Shown: piece after piece, positions 29,513 through 40,900 of the stretch
How positions within the stretch are numbered: the first letter of the stretch is position 1
Layout: every line of letters begins with the position of its first letter
From: Anthoceros angustus
Lineage: Eukaryota; Streptophyta; Anthocerotopsida; Anthocerotales; Anthocerotaceae
Direction: 5' to 3'
Assembly (NCBI GenBank): GCA_010909165.1
Contig: MU008160.1
Location: 868,001 to 932,000, forward strand
DNA length: 64,000 bases
The notes under the pieces: generated by a model
Database searches by the model: none
Told to the model about the DNA's origin: nothing
The model's input: only the letters and a program-made list of their open reading frames with translations
Position numbers and translations under genes: made by a program

Positions 29513-30570
29513 CGTGACCTCACGGGAGCTCAGAGCTTGAGCTTCGCCTGTCGCTGCAACTTGGTCGCGCGAACATACAGCAGATCGAGCGTTGGCGGCA
29601 ACTCCGCCAGCAGAGAACGCGATGAATGTCCGTTTCGCGAACCCTACAGTAAAACAAAATGCCGAAGCAAGTTTTCCCTCCCGTGGGTTTCGGCACTTCG
29701 AAGCTTCGACGCACGTTCTCGCCGGTCTGTCTGCAGCGCCGCCTCATCTTGCGCCTTGTTGCTCAAGGCAGTTGCAGCCTGCAGAATGGACATTTCTTTC
29801 CAAGCATCTTTGCCCGGATTTCTTCTCGTAGCTGCAGGCGCCACACCTGTAAGATCGTTCAACCTGCTAGCAAGAAATTTCGCAGAAGCTTCTGAACATC
29901 CTCTCGCCGCCTCATGATCCTATTGCCTGCAACGTTTTCTTGAAAGAACCAGCGATTCCTGTTGTGCAGACTTTTTTAGGAAGGACACGGTGATGAGAAT
30001 TGCGCTTCTTTCTCCAGCCAGTAATGGCTTGTAATTTTGCTCGAGATAGCAGTCCTGCCGGCACGGAGTTTTGTGTGTAGAGCTTACAAATTCAGCACGC
30101 TGTGCAAGTTGATTGACTGATCTAGCCACTGGTTGCCCAAAATGCCATGTTATTGGAGCAACTCTCACGTTACTCAAACAAGCTAGTAGAACACTCACAT
30201 GCAGCTCGTCGGCATACCATAGCTACCAGGAAGACGATTGATTCAGGGACTTTTCGCAGTGCCAAACGTACAGAGCTGTGGCAAGACACATCGAGAGACA
30301 AGATGATGCCAGTATGCTGATTCTTTCTTCTGTAATGTCCTGAAGTTGGGAAACACCCTTCCAGGTAGCTAGGATGTGAACGATCTTGGTGCATTCCGCA
30401 TCTTTGCAGTCTTCTCGGCTTCAAACTCTGTTCGGCCTCAAAGCTTGCAAACCGGCTGAACAGAAGTCGGCGGAGGGGAGATGGCAGTCGAGGACCTCGA
30501 ACGTAGAATGTTTTTTAGTGGAAAAACAAGTCACCGGTTCTACGATTTACCCGAAGCACCAAATCACTAC
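29513..30570. other. Upstream region of Prp8
   Basis: It probably holds the Prp8 5' untranslated region and promoter. The sequence just before the start is open in frame but has no earlier ATG. ORFs on both strands here (for example 29592-29831) have no recognisable content. Confidence 0.4.
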
Positions 30571-30645
30571 GCGCATGGATAGAGATTCGAACCCGGGTAC
30601 GTACCGTGGCGACACATTACTCTACCACTAAGCTGTGCAAATAAT
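30571..30645 (-). repeat. tRNA-like (Gly-type) remnant or SINE head
   Basis: On the minus strand cagcttagtggtagagt resembles a tRNA D-arm/A box, tcgccac sits at the anticodon loop (GCC, Gly-like, but with C at position 33), and gggttcgaatc is a B box/T-loop. The acceptor and T stems do not pair properly, so this is not a functional tRNA. A tRNA-derived SINE or tRNA pseudogene is likely. Confidence 0.5.
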
Positions 30646-30808
30646 GAAGGAGTCCCGCGTGCCCACTGCCGCTCGCTCCCGCGCAGGATATGTTGGACGT
30701 GACATTTGCGGCCTGCCCAAGCCACCGTCCCCGCCTTCTCCCTGAGCCCCCTAGAAAAAAGAAGTTGACAATGTGAGTACGAGGCTCTTCACACGGTGCC
30801 GATACAAA

Positions 30809-33148
30809 TCAGCTTCTCATCGGATATTCCTCCGATGACGAGTCCAGGAGGGACATATGCCCCTTTTCCTTCATTTCGGATACAAGCTCAGAGAGCTTTG
30901 AACGTGTGTTGTCACTCTCCGGATGTTCTTTATCCGCAACCAAAAAGCTGTGAACCAGTCCGTGCATGTCTGTCCACCAGCTCTGGCCTGGCAGCTTCCA
31001 CGCCCCGACTCCTTTCCTTCTTGCTTGGATCTCCTGAGCCTCCTCCCACATCTGGGCACCAGTGTATATGTTTGACATGGACACATATGCTGCAGCGTTT
31101 TTCTTGTCTCGCTTTAGTGCTTCATCAAAAGCATGGCGTCCCACCTCCACATTGCTCCACGTTCGGCAAGCACCCAATAGGGTGTGCCAGACTGCATCTT
31201 GAGGCTGCACAGGCATTATCTGCACCACTGCTAGTGCGTTTTCAAGTTGGCCTGCACGTGCTAATAGGGCCACCATGCACGAGTAGTGCTCTGAGGTGGG
31301 GGCGATGCCGTAGCATCTGCTCATAGCTTCAAAGTACTCTTGCCCCTCTGTCACTAGACCCACATGACTGCACACCGTTAGTACACCGATGAACGTGATG
31401 TCATCTGGCTGGAAACCATCCTCTTGCATGCTGTGAAGCAAGACGAACACCACTTCAGCGTTTGCTTGATGGGCGTATCCAGCAATCAGTGCATTCCAGG
31501 CGACTAGGCTTCTCTGGGGCAATTCATCAAACACTTGCTGTGCATCAACCATGCTCCCACACTTTGCATACATGTTTATCAAACTGATGGCTAAGAACAC
31601 ATCAGCTTGAAGCCCTTGTTTTCGAATCTCAACATGAAGCTGCCTTCCCAGATGCAAGGCTGCAACATTTGCGCATGGCTGCAGGAGGCAAGCAAATGTC
31701 ACAGAATCAGGTGCCACGGCGCCTTCCTGCTGCAAAGCTTTGTAGAGACCAAGAGCTTCCTGACCCATGCCCTGCTGGGAATACCCTGCTATCATAGCAT
31801 TCCAAGTCACCACATCCTTCGTGCCGAGTCGGTCAAATACGCCCTGAGCATCCTCGAGGCTGCCACACTTTGCATACATGTTCACCAAACTGTTGGCCAC
31901 AACAACATCAGCCTGAAGACCTTGCTCTGCGATCTGTGCATGAAGCTGCTTTCCCGTCTCCAAGGCCAAGATACCAACACTCGCGCATGCCTGCAGGAGG
32001 CAAACGAATGTCACAGAATCAGGTGCAGCGATGCCTTCTTCCTGCATGGCTCCGTACAGGCGAAGAGCTTTCTCACCCTTGCCCTGCTGGGAATATCCTG
32101 ATATCAAGGCATTCCAAATCACCACATCCTTCTGAGGAATCCCGTCAAACACTCTTTGAGCTTCTTCCAAGCTGCCGCACTTTGCATACATGTGCACCAA
32201 GGCGTTGCAGACAAACAAACCAGGCTCCACCCCAGTGCTCAACACATGAGCATGCACATCCAGCCCACTTGTCAGGTCTGCTTCCCTCGCACAAGCCTGT
32301 AAGACTGCCACAAACACATGGCAATCTGGCCTCACACTTGACGCCCGCATCTCATGATACAGGTGTATGGCCTGCTTGGTTTGTCCGTGCTTGACATGCG
32401 CAGAGATGATGGCAGACCACGTGAAAGCATCAGGTTTGGAAACCATGGTGAACACATCCATCGCTTCTTGCAACTTGCCATGAGAAGCATACATCCTCAG
32501 GAGGTGGTTGCACAGGAACGTGTCCGAATCATACCCCTTCCACACGACCAGACCATGGACAAGGCGCCCCAGAACCAAATCCCTCGTAGCCACACACTCT
32601 TTCAACACAGTGTACAAGAGAGGCTGAGATACAGCACACCCTGCCTGCCCCAGAGCTCCCACAGCCTCAACAGCCTGTCGGACCTTCCCCTGCTGACATA
32701 GCTTGCACACAACGTCAGCCGTTACACATGTTCCGGCCCCTGTGCGCCCCTCATGATGCACATCATCCAGCAAGTTGCACTTGGATGCACGACCCAACTG
32801 CACATCCAGAGCAGACAGCTGTTGCCGCCCCTTCTCCACAGCTTGAAAACATCCTCTTTCACGGGCTGCTTTGGTTGCAACACCGCTGCCTCTCCAGGCC
32901 TGCTTGTTCCCTAGCTCAAAGCTCGAACACAGATCAGCACTACAGCTCCTCCTACAAGGCAACATGAATTGTCCCGAATGTGTCTTTGTCGCCGACTCCA
33001 CCAGAGCTGTCGCCAAAACGGGCCCTCTCGCCCTCTGCGTGAACCACGTGCAACCATGATTCTCAGAAGCACGCCTTGAGCCGAAGGAGTGAAGCCCGAA
33101 CCCAAAATCCAGCTCCACTACTCCAGCTGCCCTTGTTGCGCAATTCAT
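30809..33148 (-). CDS. PPR gene B: PLS-class PPR protein ending at the E+ region
   Basis: A single open frame of 779 residues. After a 120-140 residue leader with no clear domain come PPR repeats in PLS order, including MYASHGKLQEAMDVF, MYAKCGSLEEAQRVF, KDVVIWNALISGYSQQGKG and MYAKCGSLEDAQGVF, then an E region (SEHYSCMVALLARAGQLENA) and a PG-type box (LPGQSWW) with HPESDNTRSKL. The frame stops at SSSEEYPMRS, where a DYW domain would begin, so no deaminase is encoded. Such E+ proteins can act in editing with a separate DYW partner (family knowledge). QQLSALDVQLG resembles the segment following the PDF motif in A and C, so B may have lost that motif. The product is presumably organellar. It lies head to head with pseudogene D. 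Confidence 0.9.
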   Translation of the reverse strand: MNCATRAAGVVELDFGFGLHSFGSRRASENHGCTWFTQRARGPVLATALVESATKTHSGQFMLPCRRSCSADLCSSFELGNKQAWRGSGVATKAARERGCFQAVEKGRQQLSALDVQLGRASKCNLLDDVHHEGRTGAGTCVTADVVCKLCQQGKVRQAVEAVGALGQAGCAVSQPLLYTVLKECVATRDLVLGRLVHGLVVWKGYDSDTFLCNHLLRMYASHGKLQEAMDVFTMVSKPDAFTWSAIISAHVKHGQTKQAIHLYHEMRASSVRPDCHVFVAVLQACAREADLTSGLDVHAHVLSTGVEPGLFVCNALVHMYAKCGSLEEAQRVFDGIPQKDVVIWNALISGYSQQGKGEKALRLYGAMQEEGIAAPDSVTFVCLLQACASVGILALETGKQLHAQIAEQGLQADVVVANSLVNMYAKCGSLEDAQGVFDRLGTKDVVTWNAMIAGYSQQGMGQEALGLYKALQQEGAVAPDSVTFACLLQPCANVAALHLGRQLHVEIRKQGLQADVFLAISLINMYAKCGSMVDAQQVFDELPQRSLVAWNALIAGYAHQANAEVVFVLLHSMQEDGFQPDDITFIGVLTVCSHVGLVTEGQEYFEAMSRCYGIAPTSEHYSCMVALLARAGQLENALAVVQIMPVQPQDAVWHTLLGACRTWSNVEVGRHAFDEALKRDKKNAAAYVSMSNIYTGAQMWEEAQEIQARRKGVGAWKLPGQSWWTDMHGLVHSFLVADKEHPESDNTRSKLSELVSEMKEKGHMSLLDSSSEEYPMRS

Positions 33149-33229
33149 ACAGCGCAGAGCACATCTAGGACTGAGCCCTCATGACTCGGCTGTGCCGATT
33201 TCTTCCTCCTTGTAATGCACAAGCTAAAT

Positions 33230-34790
33230 CATGTCATTTGTTTGTATTGGTCTGTCAGGGAGCCCCTCTGCCTCAAGTTCTGAACCATCCCCGCCAGCCA
33301 GCTTGGGTGGATGAGCAGCTGGCGGCCTTGGACAAGCGCATGGGCTTGTTGGGCGATTCAGATCCGTGCTGGGCTGAAATCGTGAGCGCACTCTGCTGGC
33401 AGAGGCAGGTCGGGGAAGCTGTGGACTGCTCTGGAAGTGCTGGTGCAAAGGTGCTGCCGTGTTTGTGCGTCGCTTTTCTGCACCGTGCTGAAGGAATGCG
33501 TGGTGGGCGATGGGGGTCTGGTGTTGGGTCAGGTACGGGACGGACACACTGTAGTGCAACCATGTGGTGAGGATGTACGCTTCTCACGGGAGGTTGCAGG
33601 AGGCGACGGATGTGTTCACCGTGGTTGAGAGACCGGATGCCTTCACCTGGTCTGCCATCATCTCTGCGCATGTGCGGCCTGGAGATGCCAAGCAGGCCAT
33701 AGAGCTGTACTTGGAGAGCGGAGGTCCGATGTGAAGGCAGAAGGTAGACAGGCAGCCCTGCAGGCTTGGGCGAGGGGGAGGAGACTTGAAGGCCGGGCAA
33801 CAGGTGTTGGCTTGTGGGTTTGAGCTGGGTTTGTTTGTATAGAACTCCCTGGTGGACATGTATGTCAAGTGTGGAAGCTTCGAAGGGTGTCCGACGGCCT
33901 TGCTGAGAAGGATGTGGTGACATCCTGGAATGCTTTGATTGCAGGGTATGCTCAGCAGGGCATGGGTGGGGAGGCCCGTCGACTGTTCGGTGAGATGCAG
34001 GAAGAAGGCATAGCTGCATCCACTGCAGTGGCCTATGCGTGCCTGCTGCCGGCGTGTGCGCGTGGGGGTCCTTCGGGTTCGAAGAAGGGGGAGCAGCTTC
34101 ATGCACGGATTCGACATGATTTGCTCAGGCTGATGCGGTGGTGGGTTGCAGCCTGGTGAACAGCATGGTTGACGGATAGCAAGTGCTCGCTGCATTGCCA
34201 GATAGGGGCCTTGTCACATGGAATGCTCCGGTTGCTGGATACACCCGCCAAGGAGACAGTTAGCTGGTCTTCCACTTGCTGCACAGTGTGATCGAAGACC
34301 ATGTCATACAGCCCAACGGCATCACATTCCCTCGTGTACTGACAGTATGCAGCCATGTAGGTCTGGTGCAGAGGGGGCGAGACTTCTTCCAGGCAATGAG
34401 CTGACAACATGGCATCACTCCCACCACAGAGCACTACACATGCGTGGTGGATGAGGCACTCGCCGTGGTAAGAAGCATGCCTATGCTGCCTGATGCGGCA
34501 GTCTAGCACGCTGTTCTGAACTCCTGCAGAAAGTGGAACATGGCACAAATGGCCAGCCAAGCTTTCAATGAAGCTGTGAAGCTGGACCAACAAGATGAAG
34601 CAGCGCATGTGTGCCTCATGTCAAACATTTACACTGATGCTCATATGTGGAAGGAGGCCCAGGATATGCACAGCTGCAGAAAAGAAGCCCGGGCCTAGAC
34701 GCAGGCAGGCCAGAGCTGCTGGACAGACATGGACGGCCATGTGCACGTCTTCGTGGTCGGCGATCTAAAGCATTCATTCAGAAAGTGAAA
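33230..34790 (+). pseudogene. PPR pseudogene D, head-to-head relative of gene B
   Basis: Broken frames read QPAWVDEQLAALDKRMG (tail of the PDF motif seen in A and C), RMYASHGRLQEATDVFTVV and DAFTWSAIISAHVRPG (all but identical to B), SLVDMYVKCGSFEG, KDVVTSWNALIAGYAQQGMG, FPRVLTVCSHVGLVQRG, TTEHYTCVVDEALAVVR, and a final QSCWTDMDGHVHVF near 34710-34755 matching B's E+ region. More than six stops and shifts are present. It must have arisen by duplication with inversion relative to B, since the two start within about 110 bp of each other on opposite strands. No DYW domain is seen. Confidence 0.85.
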
Positions 34791-34799
34791 GTATGTATG

Positions 34800-36600
34800 C
34801 AAGGCTGAGATAGCTCCGCTTTTGAACTCAGCTCCAGAAATGTAGCCACACCCCCATGGAAATTTCTCATCGCCGGCAATCCCAATGACAAGCAAGCCCA
34901 TCTGGAAAGGACAAATAAGTTATCCGTTCCAACAAAAATATCCTTGTACGGCAAACCAGAAATCTAGAAGCTACGCATCCTGTTGCAGCACAGATCTAGC
35001 TTTCGAAGAAAAAACAGCACTCTACTGTGAAAGTCCCCCACTGGACTGAACACGAACTGGTTGACATCCATCGTCACCGAGACGGGCAGCAACCTGACAT
35101 CCCACCGTTAAGCGGGTCGGTGAGTGTCTATGTCGGAGTGCTTACCCGCTAAACTGGTGGATGGGTATCCAAACAGCTGGTTTGTGCTTCACTCTATGAC
35201 CCAAAGCTACCGTTCCCGAAGATTGCCCCCTCCTTTTATCTCCCCACTAAACGGTTGGATGGGCGTCTAATAACCTGCTTCTTTTGTGCTGTACATGTGA
35301 TATGAAAGCTACCCCTTCTTGGACACTTCACCGCTCCCAAACCTCCCATCCAACCTCCGGATGTGGGCGTCCGACTATGTAGCTATCCCAATGCCCTAGG
35401 CCAGATGGACACACATTTATCAACTCTGAAGTATTTTATCCATGAATTGGTCCTTAGATGGGGTGCCTAGAATGCCAAAGTTGGGCAAGGAGCTTAGGCA
35501 CATCATGATGCAAGTTGTCGAATACTAGGTTGCATGATGGAAATCCCACTTCCAAGATAGAGAGGTATGCACACCTTCCTTGAGAGATATATATTGTGCT
35601 ATCCATTCCACGAGAGTGAATGGGTATCTAGCCTTCATTCTCCATCCTACATTTTAGCCCATGAAGGAGTACTTAGCTAGAGCCCCTAGAAGCAAAGGAT
35701 GCCCTCAAAGGAAAGGAGTAGCTTAAGCACACCATTGTGCAAGTAGCCTAATCACACCATTGTGCAAGTTATCAGGTACCCGATCTCATGAAGGAAATGG
35801 TGTCCTTACTAGACCTACACTAGATTCTTCTTCTTCCTTCTTCTTGTTCTAGCATGTGCTATATATATAATAGAGAGGTATGTGGTATCTAGCCTTCATT
35901 GGTTGGCTCTTATGAATTTGAAGGAAGATGGCGCATCTAGCCTTCATCCTCTCCCTTCTTGATATGTAGTAAGAGGTAAAACCTCCTCTTTTAAAGATAG
36001 CTTTCATTGTATTGGGATGGGGTACCATCTTTTGCTCTATTGCTATCGTCCCACTTTGTGGACACGTCGACCTCTCTCTTGTGAGATCACCCATTCAAAT
36101 ATAATACAAGACAATACTATTAGTCTGCATTCTTTCGGCAGCCCATGTCTATTGCATTCCAAGTGCAAGGGACGGTGGGGTGGGCGATGACAGCTGGAGA
36201 TGCATCTTGGACAACCTCAATAACATATAGGCCATTCAATTGGTCACGACATGATTGGGCTGTAGGCGATTTTCGACAATGCATCTTGATTGCCCTTTTT
36301 ACTGTCACCCTGGAATCTCCGATTCTATATGTACCCTCTGGGTGAGCACTTTTGTGGACCAGGGAGATACCATGGCTCCAAGAGCTGTTGTCGTATCCAC
36401 GTCTTTATATAGAAAGTTTATATGGAGCAAGTTGCCATTGTAGCCTATAGCTTGATCCCAACTGCCATTGTGGAATGCCCTTCTTTACAGAGAGAGTTAA
36501 GTGTGGTGGGGCATGATGAGTAGAAGGTAGTCGTTTGTGAGGTTCTAGGAGTCGTTTTATGGTGTCAGGAACAGGGAAATGACAGAGCCAGGCCAATGAA
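34800..36600. other. Gene-free spacer with diverged short repeats
   Basis: Between about 35100 and 35380 the phrases gtggatgggtatccaa, gttggatgggcgtctaa and gatgtgggcgtccga suggest an old tandem repeat. Between 35570 and 35960 the words tagccttcat and gagaggtatg recur. Small ORFs around 36120-36440 have no recognisable domain. Confidence 0.45.
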
Positions 36601-37307
36601 GGAAGGAGGCAAATAAATGAGGGCGTTAAGGAGCCGCCGTCGTAGTCGCTGGACGCTGGATGGCCGGATGGCTGGATGGCAGAATGGCAGCATAGACGAG
36701 CGAATAATGGTGGCAGAAAGGATTCTGCGCCGAGGCTCTGCTCTGCCCTGCCATAGACGCTGGCATCGCCTCCCTTACACGTGTCAGACGCTGTGCCATG
36801 GTAGCCCGGATCCCGCACCCCATGCGCCTCGCCGCCTCGTGGCGCCTACCCGGCCCCACTGCCTTACCCGCTTCCCGCTTACGGTACGTTACGTACAAAC
36901 GCATACAACATCCCGTGGAAGGGAGGGCCGCAGCCTGAAGAAGTGACCCGTGGTGGACCCTACCCGGGGCCCGCCCGGCCCCGGGTTGGCCGACGCCGGG
37001 TAGCGCGGGAGTAGGCACTGTAGCGGCCCGGGTAGCTGGTAGGCCGTCGCCACAAAAGGGAAAGGGACGTCTGCTGGCCTGTCTCCGAGGAAGGAGCTCG
37101 ACCGCATAGCGGGTGCGGCTGCGGCTGCGGGTGCGTCGCGTGCCGCCTGGCCTCGCCTTCTCATCATCATCGCCTCCGGTCGGCACGCATTCCGTTCCGC
37201 CTCCGCTGCCCCCGCTCCGCCTCCCCCCCGATCGTCGATCGTCGCTCTTTCCCGCGCTTTTTCTCCCATCCCGGTTTTGTGGGCGATTCCCGAGCTCACG
37301 ATCGGAC

Positions 37308-37362
37308 TCTGCTGCTGCTGCTGCTGCTGCCGCTGCCGTAGCTGTAGCTGTAGCTGTAGCTG
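37308..37362 (+). repeat. CTG then TAGCTG microsatellite upstream of MCTP
   Basis: A run of ctg triplets passes into tagctg hexamers. It lies in a GC-rich stretch (about 36780-37400) about 600 bp ahead of the MCTP start, plausibly promoter or 5' untranslated sequence. The ORFs over it are compositional artefacts. Confidence 0.85.
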
Positions 37363-37960
37363 ATTGTTGTGGAGTGAAGGTGACCCGGATCAAGATCGTT
37401 CATCCTCTGTAGCTGGCGGAGCTGGTTGGAGTTTGGAAGTGCATCGACAGTGTGTGAAGGGTGTGGAAGGTGGGTGTGTGTTTGTGTGACTTGTGGCTCT
37501 GTTCTGAGCTTTTGGGTGCTCGTTTTGTAGCTGAATACCTGTTGGGTGTCTGCTGTTTTGGAGGTTACTGATGTGGGTGTTACGGTTTCTGTGGCAGTGT
37601 GTGGTTTGGTTTGGAGGAATTAGCGTGGAAGGGGCAGTGGTCTGGTGGGTTTCGGTGCATTTGAAGGTTGGTGCAGCTTGTTGGTTCTGGGGGAGGAAGG
37701 TTGTGCTGGAGACAGGTTTAGTTTGAGCTGCCTGAGCTGGAGAAAGGGATCGTGGTGGAGATGATAATGCGGAGTGTGGGTGCATTGGGGAGGGGATGAT
37801 GGAGTGGAGACGGTGGCTGTTTGAGCGCCAGAGGTTCAGTAAGGATGCGCGGTAGCAAGTGGTAGAGAATTTGGGACTCCTGTTGGTGGTGGGTCAATTG
37901 CGAGGGGTGATGTCAAGGTAGCCAGGTCTATAGGAGAGAGGGACGAGTGCGGGGAGGAGG

Positions 37961-40900
37961 ATGGCGGCAAAGCACTCCAAGAGGCTTCATGTCGAAGTGT
38001 GCAACGCCCGTGGCCTTATGCCGAAAGATGGCCAGGGGTCCTCTAATCCCTACGTTGCGGTAAGCTCAGTGTGTGTCATGAGCGGGGGTGATCGGCCTGG
38101 CTCCAGTGGGGAACCTGTTGCTCACTCTGGTGGGTTTTGCAGGTGGACTTTGAGGGGAATCGGCAGAAGACGAAAGTGAAGACGAAGGAGCTGAGTCCGA
38201 CATGGAACGAGAAGGTTGTGGCTGATGTGGCCTTGGGTTTAGGTGGCAATGCTTTTGCATATTTTGGGATGTTTCTGAACGTCAGTGGTGTGTGATGCAG
38301 TTTGTCTTCAATGTCATGGACCCTGGAAACCCGAACCTTGTGCTCGAGGTGAACGTGTTCAATGAGAGGAAAGTCAACAGACGAAGTGGGTTTCTCGGGC
38401 GGGTTCGGATTCCCATAGCTGAGGTACCTCCGAGAGGCAGGGAGAGTTTGATGTACTACCGATTGGAGAAGAGGAGTTTGTTCTCGCACATTAAAGGAGA
38501 GATTGGGTGCGTGTCTCCAACGCTTGCTGCTGCTGAGGCGTCTGGCACTCTCAACTTTTTCGTGTTTGCTTGCGAGTTAACACTGGTGTTACGGATGATG
38601 GTGGTGCTGCAGGCTTAAAGTCTTTGTAGATGACAATATGATGATGCCAGCGGGGCCTCCCCCTATGGTAGTGGATAAGAAAGCACCTCCTGTGGTGATG
38701 GCAGCAGCAGCACCACCACCAATGCCCATGCCTCCAGTGAACGTACCCATCGCTGCAGCACCGATGCCTCCCATGCCTCCTATGCCTCCTATGCCTGTAG
38801 CAGCGCCAATGCCTCCTGAGCCCGTTATCGCCAGACCTCCGGATGTCCACAAGCCAGTGGTGATGGAGCCTTCGGTGCTTTCATCGGTACCGGAGGTAGA
38901 GTTCTACGTGAAGGAAACAAACCCAGTGTTGGGTGGAGTGATCAGTGAATTTAGGCAGCATCAGCACGCCTATGACCTTGTGGAGGAAATGCCCTTTCTG
39001 TTTCTCAGAGTCGTCAAGGCGAGGTCATTGGCAGCGAAAGATGTGAATGGCAAGAGCGATCCTGTATATATCCGACTTCCCACCTCACCTGTTGTGCAAT
39101 GAGCGATAACACTGAAAGGTACGCTCACTTGTCCTAACCGTGCTTGTGTGGCTTTTGACATGCAGTACGTGAAGATCATGGTGGGGAGTCTTCACGCCAG
39201 AACGAAAACTATACCGAAGAATTTGAACCCTGAATGGAATCAAGTTTTCGCTTTCTCTAAAGGCAACCTTCATGGAGGGTCACTTTTGCTCGAAGTGTGG
39301 GATGAGGTATGTGGGTCCCCAGGACATCTGAAAGCTGTGAGGCATGTGAAAGCTGCGGGGCCGATGAGGGAATGGCAGCACACTGATCTGTTCCCTTACC
39401 ATCGTTCCCTGCCTACCAAACAGGATACTGTCAGCAAGGATGATTTCATCGGATCCGTGGTGCTGAATATATCGGAAATTCCGAGGAGGGTGCCTCCAGA
39501 GAGTTCTCTCGCCCCTCAATGGTACCCACTGGCAGACAAGACAGGAGAAGGGAAAGCGAAAGGTGCTGTCCGCTGCTGCTGTTGTCTGAACCGTTTTGGG
39601 GAAGTCTCTTTCAGCTGTTATGCAAAAGCTTGTTGTGGATAAGGAATTGAGGTGGAGACTTGTTCCGAATCGTGACTTTGCAGGCGATATCATGCTGTCT
39701 GTATGGATGGGCACTCAGGCGGATGAAGCTTTTCAGGAGGCCTGGCAATCAGATACGGGAGGTCAATCTCATTTCCGTTCGAAAGTATACATGTCACCTA
39801 AGCTTTGGTACTTGCGAGTGACTGTCATTGAAGCTCAGGATCTTCATCCACATGACAAAGGGCGCTTTCCAGAAGCGGTATGGATGCTGTGAGCAGACTT
39901 CTTGAGAGTTTGGTTGGGTGTCCCACGTAATTGCTCACTCTAGCATTGGCTGGTCCTTCTCCAGATAGTCAAGGTACACATGGGATTTCAAACCTATACA
40001 ACTAAGCCTTCTGTGACTCGGAGTACCAGTCCATTCTGGAACGAGGAGTTGATTTTCGTTGCAGCAGAGCCTTTTGAGGATATTCTGCATATTCTCGTCG
40101 AAGATTTCCACGGACCCAAGAAGGTGTGGAGCAAGCCTTGATCAGGTTAACTGTAGAGCTTCGACTTCGACCTTTGTTTGTGACGCTTAGATGTGTTTTT
40201 CTCCTCCTGACAGGGGGACATCCTTGGTCAAGTGAAGATTCCAGTCAGGACTATCGAGACTCGCCCTGATGCTCGTCTAGTCGCTTCCAGGTTTAGCACG
40301 TCAACCGGAACTGAGTGTGTATATCTGAACTATGTCGTGTGCTGTGGAAGGACTGAGGTGTCCGTGGGTGCTTGTGCAGGTGGTACGTCTTGGACACTGA
40401 GCGTGAGAAGGGTACTTACAGAGGGCGAGTTCATCTGAGGCTTTGCTTTGATGGTGGCTACCATGTCATGGACGAGGCCTCGAATCACAGCAGCTGCATG
40501 AGACCCACCGACAAGCTGCTGTGGAGACCATCCATTGGGGTGTTGGAGCTGGGTATACTTGGTGCAACTGAGCTTCTTCCTATGAAAACAAACATCCATC
40601 ATAGAGGGAGCACTGATGCATACTGCGTGGCCAAGTATGGACAGAAATGGGTGCGAACACGCACAATCACTGAAAACTTCAATCCCAGATGGAATGAGCA
40701 GTACACATGGGAGGTTTATGACCCTTGCACCGTGTTGACCGTAGGAGTATTTGACAACCGGTATGTGCTCGATGGTGCAGCTGTCTTCATATTGAGCACA
40801 CTCGGCTAATGTTCTCAAGGTTCTAGATTATCGCTGGATTCAGTTGAATTTTTGTTTGATGCAGGCATCTCCACAACAGCTTGTTGGAAAAGGTCGATGG

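Noticed and set aside
30571-30645. Functional tRNA-Gly gene
   Set aside because: Acceptor and T stems do not pair and position 33 is C instead of T.
31607-32701. Plus-strand ORFs of 115-174 residues over PPR gene B
   Set aside because: Antisense reflections of PPR repeats.
36626-37412. Long ORFs on both strands in the GC-rich MCTP upstream region
   Set aside because: Low-complexity Ala/Arg/Pro products of a CTG microsatellite and GC-rich leader; no domain.
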